The position numbers and the translations under genes were made by a program. From positions 81,293,193 through 81,357,192 of the forward strand of contig OX465579.1 in assembly GCA_950022655.1 (NCBI GenBank): DNA of 64,000 bases. Direction: 5' to 3'. The stretch comes from Alentia gelatinosa. Its lineage: Eukaryota; Annelida; Polychaeta; Phyllodocida; Polynoidae. Each line of letters starts with the position of its first letter. Within the stretch, counting starts at the first letter, position 1. This document shows, piece after piece, positions 1 through 12,041 of the stretch. Under the pieces are notes generated by a model that was not told the origin of the DNA, did no database searches, and saw nothing but the letters and a program-made list of their open reading frames with translations.

Positions 1-302
1 GTATGGAGTTCATTGTGGCTGTTAGGTTCTGGTTAGTTATATCACTTGCAGGCCTACGTAAGTCGTAGACCAGTGATAATTTGATCACCCCATGGAAATT
101 AGTGATACCGAGATGAATATAGTGATACAATCCCACATTACGAGAGCAATGCTTTTCCAGTTGGATCGCAAAAATAAATTTGTGATCTGATGATAGCGAA
201 CGACACCACAAAAAGGGGAGCAACGCCCCCTGATATGTTGATATTTTCTTAGCGTCACTCAGTAGGAACTGATATATATATTTGTAAGGTGAAAATCCTC
301 AC

Positions 303-477
303 CCTTTTGAATGATCACTGGTCCAATAAGCCTGCAATGCAGATAAATCGTCAGTGGTGATCAACTGTCCTGTGCCATTCTCACATGCTTCGGACGCCGC
401 CTGAAATGTCATCTCTTGTGTTTTGAACCAATAACATCTCCCGGTCTGCTTCAAATAGGACGTCTCGCACTGAGTTT
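303..477 (-). CDS. Exon encoding the N-terminal half of a C-type lectin domain
   Basis: This is the most recognisable exon of the leftmost gene. After a pyrimidine-rich acceptor (TTCATCGCAG), the frame shows the usual start of a long-form C-type lectin domain. It has a first Cys, then GRCYWF, a helix AASEACEN, and the beta strand GQLITTDDLSALQ. The donor is AAGG|GTGAGG. The calcium-binding EPN/QPD and WND motifs would be in later exons outside the window, so sugar specificity cannot be judged. Confidence 0.7.
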
Positions 478-3400
478 CTGCGATGAATTCAAAACATCGT
501 TTCACAGAGGGCTTATGCTATATATCCACGGGAACCTTAACAGTAATCGAGCAAGATTATGAGTATGCATACTCAGTAACTAGGAAGTAATGTTATTTCC
601 ATTTATAATGGAAGAGTGCGGACCCTCAAATCGTTTCACCAAATAAAAGTAAGAGAATATCATGGTAAATTGTTTTTCAGGGCATGTGTTTATTTGTCTC
701 TGTCTGGAGCTGTTTATCAAGATTTTTTGAAAAATTTACTCTATCAACTGATAATATTTTGTTATACTGAATCAAAGTCCCATGAATATCCTTATACTTC
801 GTGAAATGCATTTTAGAATCCAATTATTTTTTCTTTCTATCAAATTTTGAATTTATATATATATATTAATAATACCACTATACTGCCATTATGCTGCGGT
901 AGCTACGGGATTGATTTCCTGGAGGGATTATATTGTGGTGAAAGGGTTAAAATTCTCTGTCCCTCCCTTTCTCTGTCTTTGTTTGTATGTCTGATTCTTA
1001 GTCTCTTTGACTGTCTGTACTTAAATTTATGTCTGTCTCTATTTAACTGATTCTGTCTGTCCACCCCTCTGTTTCTGTCCTTGTCTTTATTATCCATCGT
1101 ATACAAAGCGCCCATTGAAACTATATGGAGACTCAGTAAACCACGACCCATTAATTAAAACCTGTCAGATACCACAACTGTGGTATACGGATCCAAACAT
1201 GTGTTATATGGCCTCAAAACCATGGTATACGGGAAAAATAGTCCCTTTTGCTATAAAGCAAAGAAATAGTCCCTATTGTTATACCAGTTAATATGGCAAT
1301 TACTGGGTTTAATTCATTCGAAAAGATGTATAATAAATGCAACAAACAATGATTTTGTGAACAGGCAGCTCTGTAAACTACTCGCGGTTGACCTCGTAAT
1401 ACACTCGCTAGCGCTCGTGTATTACTGCGCGTCAACCTCTCGTGGTTTACGGCGGCCTGTCCACAAAACCATCGATTATTGTCTATGTATGACTATCTGA
1501 CACTTTGCCTGTATGTCGCCGTGTCTGTGTGTATGTCAGTCTGTTTGACTCTCTCCATTCTAACCGCGGTACCGTTCCAACAGCGTTACAGCATTACTGT
1601 TTCCGTGTTGCCATTCTAATCCAGTTACAACATTACTATTTTAACCCCATTACCACGTTACCATTCTAACCCCATTACCACATTAGAAATGTTACCATTA
1701 TCTTTTTACCATTACCACTTTACTGTGTTATTCCTACCATGGTACGATTATCGCATTACAATTGTAACCCTAATACCACGTTACTGTTCTAACAACATTG
1801 CCATTCTAACCCCATTACCGCATTAGAAGTGTCATCAGTACCGTGGTATTACCACTATAACCCCCATTACACCATCACCATTATAAACAGGTTACTGTGT
1901 TCCCATACTTTGCATTACCATTACTGCCTTACCGTTCTAATCCTTTTACCGTGTTACCGTTACCGCATTATAATCCCCAGTACACCACTAGCCCAGTTAT
2001 CACATTACCATTCTAACCAAACTATATCCTAATCCTGTAACCTCATTATTGTGTTAGCGTTACTGTGTTACCATTCTAAACCAATTATCACATTAACATT
2101 TTAACTGCATCACATCCTTACCTTGTTACTGCATTAAGGTGATCACGTTGCCTTTCTAACTGCATTACCACGTTACCGTGTTACTGTTATAACCGTGGTA
2201 CCACGTTACTGTTATCGCGTTACCATCTTAATGCTGTTCTAACTCTTCTACCACATTACCAAATACTGCTGCTATAGTTAGAACAGTAATGCGGCAAAGG
2301 GGTTAGAATGGTATTTCAGTGAAGGGGTTAGAATGGCAATGCAGCAACAGTAGTTCACACAGAAAGAATGGTAACTGTAACATGGTTAGAATGGTAACGC
2401 CGTTAAAACGGTGCAGCGAAACAGGGTTATTATGGTATCGCAGTTAGAATGGTAGGGGTTAGTTATGGTAATGTGGTTAGGATGGTAACATGGTAATTAT
2501 GTTAGGTAATGTGGTAACAGTAACGTGGTAACAGGGTTAGGATGGTAGCATGGTTAGAATGGTAACACAGTAACGGGGTTAGGATGGTAACACAACAACA
2601 GTATCTCGGATAGAATGGTAGCACTAATGCGGTCACGTGGTAACAGTAACATGGTAACAGGGTTAGGTTGGTAGCATGGTTAGAATGGTAACACAGCAAC
2701 GGGGTTAGGATGGTAACACGACAACAGTATCTCAGTTAGAATGGTAACACTAATGTGGTCAGAAATAGAAGGCATTCTTAGGTAACGTAACGCAGTTAGA
2801 ATGTACCGTGGTTTGATCAGTAAGGTCTTCTTGGGTAGCGGAACATGGTTAAAAAAGGAACACAAAGTAATGCTAAGTTAGTCATAGACATTTTCATATT
2901 TATAGGAATGACTAGTGTCTATAACTCGAAAACTAAGTCATTATTGACAGTTATGGACATTTTTGTGAGTTATGGAACGCATAGGATAAGGTAGGGTCAA
3001 GGGTGAAACCAGGGTATTTATAGGTTTAGACTATTATGATATCATTTATTGAATCTTAATGCTCCTGATGTAATGATTTGATAATTTCCCATGAGTGCCA
3101 AAAGAGCATGTACTTCGATCTCTTGATATTTATTTTATTATCTTACATAGTGTTTGATTCATTTGTTGAGTTGCCCTGTACGGTTACTATAGTGCCATCT
3201 GCATACGTAGAGATATGTATTATTGGCGTCAACTGACCATTGACAAGTTCATTGATGTAAATCAGAAAGAAGGAAGGTAAGACATGTTCGCACTCAGTAT
3301 CAACCGTTAGGTCAGGTTTATGGACGCCTTGAGCCCATGACGATTTGAGCCCTGGACGCCTTGAGCCTTTCTGTGGACGCCTTGAACCTACCCTGTGGAC

Positions 3401-6400
3401 GCCTTGAGCCTACCCCATTTTGGTGGTCTTGAGCTTTTAGGTGTAAAAACTTTGAATAGTGCACTTATACTGGTTTATACTCATATATAATATATATACA
3501 AAGCTAACCCTTATCCAACCCTATTCCAACCCTAACCCGCCAATTGGAACTAAAATGCGGTAGGCTCAAGGCGTCCACTAGGTGGGCTCAAGGCGTCCAC
3601 GTTTTCGCGCTGGCAGCGGGCTCAAACGGTAAAAGGCTCAAGGCGTCCAATTCGGTTCTTGTTGTTTACACTTTAAAATACAGATATATATTATTGGGAA
3701 CGTGTAATAATCGGTCGGCGGTCCCAGATTCTATAATTAACGGTCATAACTGGTGGGTAAAAACTGAGATTATATTCTAAGACTTACCTGGCGATTGATC
3801 GATGTGAACAACTGCCAAAAATGTCTTCTCATACCCAGTTACAAGGTTGAGCTCGTTCCATGACTGTATTTTGGCGTTGGGGATCCTCTTGTGTGTCCCA
3901 TTCGGACAGTCTGTCGTGGAGCGGGGGACGGTGGCGGCACCTGTGACCTGAACAGCTAAGATGTCTCCAGGTTCCGTCGTCCAGCGTCCCCACGGCAGGA
4001 GGTTGTAGTTGTAGTTTCCTGGGTAGTCAAAGGTGCTGCTCACGTGTGTTCTCATGTACACTGTCCCGAACTATTATCGTAAGACATGTATCAAAAGGAA
4101 ATAACTCAATTTATAATCACATTTTATGCGTTACATGAGGAAAAACCACAACGAGAGTATTTCAGGTGTCCAAGTGTGAATTTGATAAATTGTCATTAAT
4201 AAAAGTACATCTCAGTCTGCAATGTTGGGGCAGTCTATAAAGAAGAGTTCTGCAGGGTGGAGAGATCTCAGAAGAGAACCAAACACCCAATGCGAGGAGC
4301 AGCTCCTTATAGGGGAGGGGCGTCGCCTCGCGGTCTAAGCCGCTGCCTGTTCTCGCCAGCTATTCCGTTCCGTGAAAACTTCCCCAGGCCCCTACTCCAA
4401 ACTTGGCCCGCTCCGAAACTCCACCGCCACTTTACTCTCCCCTGCTGAAAACAAATCTCACTCTTAGAAAAACAGAACTACCCGGGTATCCTTTTGATCA
4501 TCTGATGGGTAGAACATTCCACCTCCTGAGGTCGGAACGAGGGATGCCCCCACCCCCGCCCTAGTTCTTAGGCTATCCGCGGGAGCTGTCCTGCTATTTG
4601 GGTCGAGAAACGAGCTTAAGCTACAACAGGGTCCTGCAGATCCCTAAACTTAATCAATACAGGTGTTGCCATCCAGCGCCGCCTAACGGCCCACTGCCTA
4701 GTCACGCGGCCGCTTGGACAAACCTGGCCGAGTCTGGCCGAGTCTGGCTATATATTGTTTTGGGACAGATTGGACTACTAGAACAATTAAAGGCATTGTA
4801 TCAACCAGTCTGGACTATCAAAACTTTATAGTTGATAATTGTTTTGGTTTTAATTTGGAGAAAGATAAGCACATAATAGCAATTCAAATTTCGGTGATCC
4901 TGTGTTATCTAAGCTATATCTAAAGTATCATTGAGGTGATGTACATGTATGATACATCAAATTGGAGCTGGAATACCATAGAATACGATGAAATAACTTA
5001 TTTCTCTGCAAATGATATACACGGGTATTATGAACGTATTACGCTCATATACTGAGTGATTCACTGCTAAAGAATACGTTGCCAGGGGCTTGTTTGGCTG
5101 CAAGCATTGGGTAACCACCCAGATAAGGTGCGACACCGGACAGTGGAAAAAGGCCTATTAAGACCTAAAGAGTAAACCCCGCGTGCAGTTGCACTGATCG
5201 CTCTACACACAGGCCTGCTTTCTCACTATGTTATGGGTGGACCTTTTGTCTCCTTTTTATTTCATTCTCAAGGAGCAATTACTCCATATCCGCTTTGATA
5301 CTGTGGGTGGCACAGGACCCAAGTTGAAGAACGTAGGGAGGTAGAAAGTGTGCTATGATGGCGCGACTGGGTTGACCCTGCTCTGGCTGCGTTAGCGGAT
5401 TAAATGTGGGTGGACATGGCACGTGCAAAGTGTGTTACTGCAAATAATCCATTGTTCGGATAGAACCCTAAACTTTAAATTCCACACACATTCATCAAAA
5501 TATTAGAAACTCTGTAGATAGGCTCTGTCTCCACTCTGTTCAGACTATAAGGTTGGTCGGGTTTAAGCGCACACTCAAGCGCACCTCAAACCAGGTGAAT
5601 TTGTTCTATTTAAGCTCTTTTAAGCTCTAGAAGCAGATATATTTTGGGAAATATTCATAGCGTACCAAATTCATAATGGAACATAGCTTTATGTACATTG
5701 TATTTTTCAAGAATACGAAAGGAAATCAGAAAATGGAAAATTTGCTCACGACATCCCCAAAACATTAGCTAACATCAGAAACGAACTTCTGAATCCACCA
5801 TAGGCTTTGCATTATGTAGGTACTTCTCCAAGATGGCCGCTACCATGGCTAGAAAAGGGTGTAATGATCGTATAGACTCACAAACAGCACAACTGCCACA
5901 GCTAACGATTGGTTATAAACTGAATCATGTGAAGCTAACTAAGCCAGGTGGTTTGCAGTCCTCACCATACCCAAATAAATGTCATACTAGATATTTTCAT
6001 GCCTTATCACCAGATGTAAAAGGGGGTTCGTAGCGCCACCTACATCAAGGCTTACTAGACGAATACATAAAGATGAACATTACCTGGCGTAGTACCATCA
6101 GTTTTACCGTTGAGGAGTTCAGGTCAAGGATGGTCTGGACTGGAGCGAAACTAAATCCCACGACACGGTCGCCTGCTTCAGGTACAGCATTGCAGAGTGT
6201 CGAGGTGATGTCATATTCCATGTTCCCATCGATATTAGTCACTTCAGTACTGCCTATCGTGACGACCTGACATCTGACTGTACAGATAGAAGTCATGCAG
6301 AAAAAACAGCGAAATTAGTATCTGATCTCCATTTTTTTTTAAAAGATTATTTTATTTGGTCAAATGCATAATGCATGCGTCCGAGGTCGACACAAGGTAA

Positions 6401-9400
6401 TACTTCAACTCAGCACCTGATGTTCTACGAAGCGTAGTGCTTTCTACTGCATAACTGCCATTAGATATTTGGATTTGATAATAACCTTCCTTAGTGATAA
6501 CGTCACATGAAGGAAATAGATTTGGAAATATTACATTTCATGAAAATATTCAATTGGAGAATGATTGGTAAATCATTATTTAAATTATCGGCCACTCATG
6601 TATTCTCTATTACAGCACTGCGGGGTTAACATCTGAACTTGGGAAATAGTCCATGAGCCAGAGGAAAAAATGGCCCACTTTGAAAGAGCACTCCTATCAT
6701 TATCGTTTTTGAATACCTATATGTCTCTAGTTCAATACCAGTTGAGTACCAATAGAGGGAAACTATGTTCCGGCGGGAATAAGTCAAAGTTACTCGGTAA
6801 GGCTTGGAAAAATTACTGCCCAATGCGTAGCCGCGGGCAGTAATTTTTCCAAGCCTTACCGAGTAACTTGGACCGATTTCTACCAGTACGTAGTTTCCCT
6901 ATTCCTATATACCTTCAATTGTCGGCTAAAATCAATAAACAAAAGTTATTCCACCCCCAGCAGCGTTAGGTAATCATAGGTTGTTCCCTCATAGACCTGT
7001 ATAATAGGAATAATATGTATGCTATTTCGTTGACATCTCGATATATTTAATGTATTTGATGTGTATTCTAGGCATTCTGCCATATATATTTGATGTATTA
7101 TGCCCCAGTCACACTGGCGTAAAAAACGGCGTTTTCCGTGTACGCACGTCTACGTTCTTCTACGTATTTTGAAATTTACAAATGCGCGGCAATTCGCAGG
7201 AAAACGCGAAAATGCGTAAATGAAAGTCGGAATGCGCCGAAAAACGCCACAATACGTACAAAAGTGTAAAGAAACGTTGATGAACGTTGAGAAGCGTACT
7301 AAAACGTTAATGCCCCAGCCACACTGGCGTAAAATTTGGCGTTTCTTCTACGTATTTGAATTGTTAGGGACCACGTATTAGCCAGGATTTGGAACGTATT
7401 TGTTTGCTTTTCTTTAACGTTTGAGCACGCTTCTCAACATTCATCAACGTTCATCAACGCTTATCTACGCTTCTGTACGCATTGTTGCATTTTTCGGCGC
7501 ATTCCGACTTTCCTTTATGCATCTCCACGTATTGCGGCGTTTTGCAGCGTATTTTGAGATTCCAAAATGCGTAGAAGAACGTAGAACGTAGGAATGACTG
7601 GGGCATTACACTGGCGTAAAAAACGGCGTTTTTCCGTGTACGCACCTCTACGGTCTTCTACGCATTTTGAAATCTACAAATACGCGGCGATGCGCGGGAA
7701 AACGCGGAGATGCGTAAATGAAAGTCGGAATGCGCCGAAAAACGCCACAATACGTACAGAAACGTAAAGAAGCGTTGATGAACGTTGAGAAGCGTACTAA
7801 AACGTAAAAGCAAACCAAACAGATGCGTTCCAAATCCGTAGCTAATACGTACTCCCCACCAATTTAAATACGTAGAAGAAACGCCGAAATTTACGCCAGT
7901 GTGACTGGGGCATAAAGGAAAGTCGGAATGCGCCGAAAAACGCCACAATGCGTTCAGAAGCGTAGATAAGCGTTGATGAACGTTGATGAACGTTGGGAAG
8001 CGTACTAAAACGTTAAAGAAAAGCAAACAAATACGTTCCAAATCCGTAGCTAATACGTGGTCCCCAACAATTCAAATACGTAGAAGAAACGCCAAATTTT
8101 ACGCCAGTGTGACTGGGGCATGACTGGGGCATAGAGCAAACCAAATAGATACGTTCCAAATCCGTAGCTAATACGTACTCCCCAGTAATTTAAATATGTA
8201 GAAGAAACGCCGAAATTTACGCCAGTGTGACTGGGGCATCATGACATATAACGCGATGCCGATTTTCCTCTCATTGTGCCGATTTTGTCTGTTCAATCGA
8301 TTTGTAGAGGAGACTATCAACCGACTTCAGGCCCACCTGGGCCCGGCTCTCAGCTGCTCTCTTTTATCAGACACTGCAGGAAACTAACCACTTTACAGAT
8401 ATATATGCAAACAGTGTATACAGGTATGATTTTGCGTCTACAAGTTTACCTTTTTTCCCGTCGTGTATACGCCTTATTTATTAGGGTATATATATATACA
8501 TGTACGTGTCCATGTTGCGGTAATTTATATGTCATAATTATACGTCTGATTCTGTTGTATTTACGCCACTATCCAATAATTCCGATCTCTGCCACTTGGG
8601 GACACCACGGTAGTATATCTCATAAAACCTTTATAAAACCTGATAATGAATAAAATTTATTGATTACATATAGTAAACCCTGCATTATGTTGTTCTTTTT
8701 ACCTTTTTTCTAATAGATTTTACTTTGAAAACACCATTTCTATGTGTTGTCAGTCTAGGTCTGTATAATGGCCTGGTTTCCCACTAAGGTCACCCGTACT
8801 GCCGCCCATCCCCCCCCCCCCCCTCACCGCATGTGTGAATGCGGCCGCCTCCCTCACGACTCCGACTCCGACTCCAACCAAGGCCTTACAGCTGGAGAAG
8901 TCCTAGTCCCACCCGCCCGCCGCCCGCCGTCCGTTAGGTGTTGGAAGAGTTAGGGGGCTTCAGTGTTGGTGCAACCTCTACCTGCACCCATGAGTGCGGC
9001 AGCAGGTCGCAATTTTTTAATTTTTTTTATCAGTATATATATACGCCAAACGTATATAACATGTATACGACCGGCGTATACATGTTGCGCAGAAGTTATT
9101 TCCTCTCGTATACGCCTGGTGTGAAATACAGCCAAGACACATTTGTATACAAGAGAAAACAGTCTTGTATACGCCGCATACGCTGGTGCGAAATATGGAC
9201 GTATACATATGAAAACATGTCAATATACATCTGATACTTATATAGAACTGTATCGAGAATCGTATAAATAGACAATACTCCACGAGTTTGGATGTACCGG
9301 AATCGTCATCGAGGCGAAGCCGAGTGATGGTTATTGGACATCCAAACGAGTGGAATATTGTCTATATTACGATTCGAGTGCGGTTCTGGATTTATCTCAC

Positions 9401-10047
9401 CCCTTTCTATGACATTGCTTTATAAGATAGCATCAGAATATCAAAATAGTTCGAATATAACTAGCAAATACATATGACGTGATCTAACATTCAATAGGCC
9501 ACGACCGTGGCGTAGTATTATCACTTTACAGGGGTGATCGTTGAGTATTTTTTCCTAAGGATATTTCTATGGGTAAGCTTGTACCAGGAGTGAGATAAAT
9601 GCTGTTTACTATAAACCCGTACTAAACTCGCCTAACGGCTCGTTTAGTACGGGTTTAGTAAACTAACTTGTTCTGCTCCTCCATCTTGATACACTATCCT
9701 AGTATTCCCTAAGTACGCGATGACGTATATATATGAATAAAATGGATGTTTTCGTGCCGTGACAATCGGGCCGTTTCACAAGGTTATAAATGGAGGAGGT
9801 GTGATTGGAAAGATTATACGAGGGTATAAGACAGCGACATTATCGCTCCCATTCATTATCGTCGATCGGATCGGTGAGAATCGGTTGTAGATGTCACTGT
9901 CTTATGTGTTTTACTGTATATATAGCAGCGTGTAGTAATTACGTCACTTACGGCAGTATCTAGTAATATGTATCCATCAAATGTACCACACAGGTATATA
10001 ATAAGGAGGACAAATGTCACCACCTGAGGTCCACCCGAAACAGACAT
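303..10047 (-). CDS. Secreted or surface protein with C-type lectin domain, 5' part of a split gene (partial)
   Basis: Four exons join into an uninterrupted 245-codon reading frame: 9952-10047, 6084-6266, 3788-4070 and 303-477. Each is bounded by AG and GT, and the last ends in phase 2 before a GTGAGG donor, so the gene runs off the left edge. Exon 1 starts at ATG 10047 and encodes a hydrophobic signal sequence (about residues 9-21, VTFVLLIIYLCG). Exons 2 and 3 give about 155 residues I cannot assign; a FDYPGNYNY stretch resembles the PG-x-Y strand of PKD-type beta-sandwiches, which is weak evidence. Exon 4 has the start of a C-type lectin fold: CET..YLK..GRCYWF, then AASEAC and GQLITT. The acceptors of exons 2 and 3 are ambiguous (6273, 6277 or 4060 are alternatives), and an extra exon in the 3.7-kb first intron cannot be excluded. 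The domain combination suggests a lectin-type receptor or polycystin-like protein, but this is inference. Confidence 0.55.
951..1090. repeat. Pyrimidine-rich low-complexity (CTGT/CTCT)
   Basis: A C/T-rich stretch with repeated CTGTCT, CTGTCC and CTCTTT words. The open frames over it on both strands are products of low complexity. Confidence 0.6.
1383..1440. repeat. Short imperfect palindrome (hairpin element)
   Basis: Arms around GTTGAC..CGTAATACAC and GTGTATTACT..GTCAAC flank a TCGCTAGCGCTCG centre. This resembles the centres of the larger palindromic repeats at 9.3, 23.3 and 55.1 kb and is probably the core of a small MITE. Confidence 0.5.
1561..2870. repeat. Inverted minisatellite built on a GTTACCATTCTAAC unit
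   Basis: From about 1561 to 2275 the plus strand repeats degenerate words such as GTTACCATTCTAACC and CATTACCAC. From about 2276 to 2815, fading by 2870, the same words appear as their complement (GGTTAGAATGGTAAC). The array is therefore two converging halves. In the right half, a 126-bp higher-order unit occurs twice (2511-2636 and 2637-2762). No transposase or terminal motif was recognised, and the frames over it are low-complexity artefacts. Confidence 0.85.
3321..3650. repeat. Inverted cluster of GGACGCCTTGAGCC repeats
   Basis: Four copies of TGGACGCCTTGAGCC or near variants stand at 3321, 3352, 3373 and 3397. Three reverse-complement copies (GGCTCAAGGCGTCCA) stand near 3562, 3585 and 3635. 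The 150 bp between the halves is AT-rich. This looks like a MITE whose subterminal regions are repeat arrays. Confidence 0.75.
6738..6902. repeat. Long inverted repeat with perfect 35-bp inner arms
   Basis: Positions 6787-6821 and 6835-6869 are exact reverse complements (AAGTTACTCGGTAAGG...), separated by 13 bp. Outside them the similarity continues with mismatches (GAGGGAAACTA.GT against AC.TAGTTTCCCT) to about 6740 and 6900. This is typical of a young hairpin MITE or a recent inverted duplication. Confidence 0.85.
7099..8239. mobile_element. Nested cluster of MITEs with ATGCCCCAGTCACACTGGCGTAAA ends
   Basis: The end motif TGCCCCAGTCACACTGGCG occurs forward at 7101, about 7311 and (truncated) 7597. 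Its complement CGCCAGTGTGACTGGGGCA occurs near 7891, 8102 and 8220. Internal sequence is shared between copies, including GAAAGTCGGAATGCGCCG and AACGTTGATGAACGTTGAGAAGCG. The arrangement implies two or three related elements inserted into or beside each other. No transposase frame is present. The 60-127-residue frames here are by-products of CpG-rich repeat sequence. Confidence 0.8.
8240..9240. other. Gene-free stretch with C tract and GTATACGCC-rich repeats
   Basis: Contains a poly-C run near 8811-8823, short CGACTC repeats after it, and scattered GTATACG/CGTATAC words between 8410 and 8500 and between 9040 and 9210. These look like fragments of one repeat. No exon with a convincing protein or splice sites was found. 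Confidence 0.4.
9244..9600. mobile_element. Palindromic MITE, CGAGGCGAAGCCGAG-centred family, with TTTATCTCACCCC module
   Basis: Positions 9244-9387 form a long hairpin: AGACAATACTCCACGAGTTT pairs with its complement around a CGAGGCGAAGCCGAG centre. It is followed by GATTTATCTCACCCC (about 9391-9405) and its inverted partner GTGAGATAAAT (9589-9599), which suggests the element ends near 9600. The same two-part layout occurs at 23265-23560, and decayed pieces occur near 10420 and 16420-16640. Confidence 0.65.
9604..9663. repeat. Near-perfect hairpin
   Basis: GTTTACTATAAACCCGTACT is answered by AGTACGGGTTTAGTAAAC around a short CGCCTAACGG loop. It stands directly beside the element ending near 9600 and may be its terminal hairpin. 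Confidence 0.7.
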
Positions 10048-10362
10048 GAGGGTTTTCTATATTTATGCAAATTCTATAAGAACTACCTAGCGATATCAAG
10101 AGAGGAAAGGCAATTGTAAATCTGCTGACTGACTGGTGGGTAAATTCCATTGTCTTCCCTATTCAGGTTTACTTAAAACATATTCTTGACATAAACCGCT
10201 GTACGGTCAATTGACATTGACATCGAGTAATCATAGTAGCTACCTCCAGAATGAATATTGAATAAAGAAAAGGTTGAATATGCATAAGGTGAGTCCTATC
10301 CACAAGCAGTCTATCTACTTTTACAGGTGATCTACAGGAGCTGTGTCACTGTGGACTTGTAC

Positions 10363-10406
10363 CTGTGAGCACAGACCTGAATAATTATACAGGTCTGTGC
10401 TCACAG
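10363..10406. repeat. Perfect 17-bp inverted repeat
   Basis: CTGTGAGCACAGACCTG (10363-10379) and its exact complement (10390-10406) flank a 10-bp AT-rich loop. It is independent of the hairpin array that starts 165 bp further on. Confidence 0.8.
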
Positions 10407-10571
10407 TGACAACAAACGATCAATACTCCACGAATGTGGATGCACTGTAATTGTCATTGAGGCAAATCAGTGTGATGAATGCTAGAATCTCCATGTTGAT
10501 GTCTTGTCTACTTTCTCAAATCCTGCGTCTATGTTTCTATAAAGGCCTTTCTCCACTGTGCGATTGTGGGG

Positions 10572-10920
10572 GCTTGCGATCCTGTACCTCCAGTCTCAGA
10601 CTGGAGGTACCGGCTTGGCATGTCGCATGTACCTTGGATCGCAAGGTAACATCGATTCTGTGCGGAGACTATCCCGCTTGCGACTGGAGCGCTTGCGATC
10701 CTAGCTATATAGGTATGGCCAGTCTGAGACTGGACGTACCAAATATCAAACATGTTTGATATCTAAAAACGCTTGCGATCCGAAGTACATGCGGTACGTC
10801 CAGTCTCAGACTGGAGGGAAACTTGCAGTCTCCACTGTGCGTTTTGCCGTGTTGCGATCCTGAATGTACGCCCTGTCTCAGACTGGGTATACCTATGTAC
10901 CTTGGATCGCACAGCGGAGA
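10572..10920. repeat. Array of short palindromes with CTTGCGATCC spacers
   Basis: The core CCAGTCTCAGACTGG or a one-base variant occurs at 10590-10604, 10719-10733, 10800-10814 and about 10872. The first is embedded in a perfect 27-nt palindrome (10584-10610). GCTTGCGATCC precedes the cores (10572, 10691, 10771, about 10853), and its complement GGATCGCAAG or GGATCGCA follows some of them. A separate perfect palindrome (ATATCAAACATGTTTGATAT) is at 10743-10762. Spacing and unit length are too irregular for CRISPR. Confidence 0.75.
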
Positions 10921-12041
10921 CAGGGCTTTAGCATTAACCCTTATTGTCTGGTAATGAAGAACACAAACGTCAAACTCTTCAGGATCCAATCTTTGATGTC
11001 ATGTCACAAGCACAAAAACGTCCACGGTACAGTATTTCACACAATACTAAATGTCCCCCTGGGAAGCAGGTACACTCTTCAGGTATCCCCTGGACACCAA
11101 TTCACTCTGGGATCTTTGATAACCTGTCTGTAATGACAGTGTTCAATGTGCCAATACGCAGAGCCTGTCTGTACCAATGCTTGCACTATGAATATTCAAT
11201 GTTACGTGGATAAGACTCACTCATTGTAGGCCCGACATTCCACCTGAGGTGTCATCACAAGATGGCTTCAAACCTCCATGAATCACCCTCATACCATCCC
11301 GCCAGAACCCACATCATAATGGGGATTCCCTTGTATTGATTTTCTCCCCTTGCATCTTGCACTCACCTATGACCTTAATGTGTGTCAGTCATGTGACCAT
11401 CACGCATCCCTTACTGAGGTTCCATTAATCTGATATTTCCGTCAACCTGTGCCAGAAATGGCATTGACTGGATATTCCCAGTGAGGGACAATCTTATCTG
11501 GCAACACAATAAACATTACCATTCATATGTGCCTCCTTGATTGGTGCAGATTCAGTGAGAACCTTTTCCTGCAATAGAAACCCCGGCGCCTTCGATTTCC
11601 TATCGTTTACCGTTTGTGCAACAGGCTGGTTTGTGTGCAGCTCTCATTGGCTTTTCCATCGATCTAAAAGCATTAGTTTAGATTACATTCCTGACATATT
11701 CAGTGACACCAATCAGATCATATGCATACCAACCAACAACGTTGTCGAATTACTAATATGAGGAACGCCGTTCAAACCTATTCAATAAATATTTGCCTGA
11801 TAAATCTAATTTGCTAAAGGTTTTCCAGCAAGGTACAAAGACATCCACATAATGGTCCCAAAGTCTAGGCATAATGGGTTTTCTTAACTTTGGTTTTACC
11901 TATTTCATAGAGTGCATATTATATCGAACATGTTCATTCATATAAAGAAATTACTAAATAAATTGTGAAATAACTTATAATTATTCAGTAATTTGGAGAG
12001 AGGCAACATCATGTAACCGCGAGGTCATTTAGGCCTATATA

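Noticed and set aside
7658..8041. 127-codon minus open frame
   Set aside because: It lies wholly inside the nested MITE cluster and repeats itself (RFSTLLN...). It is repeat sequence read as protein.
8276..8653. 125-codon plus open frame
   Set aside because: Tyr/Ile-rich from GTATAC repeats, with no domain or splice signals.
10572..10920. CRISPR-like arrangement
   Set aside because: Units are palindromes in both orientations with irregular spacing, in clearly eukaryotic DNA without cas genes.
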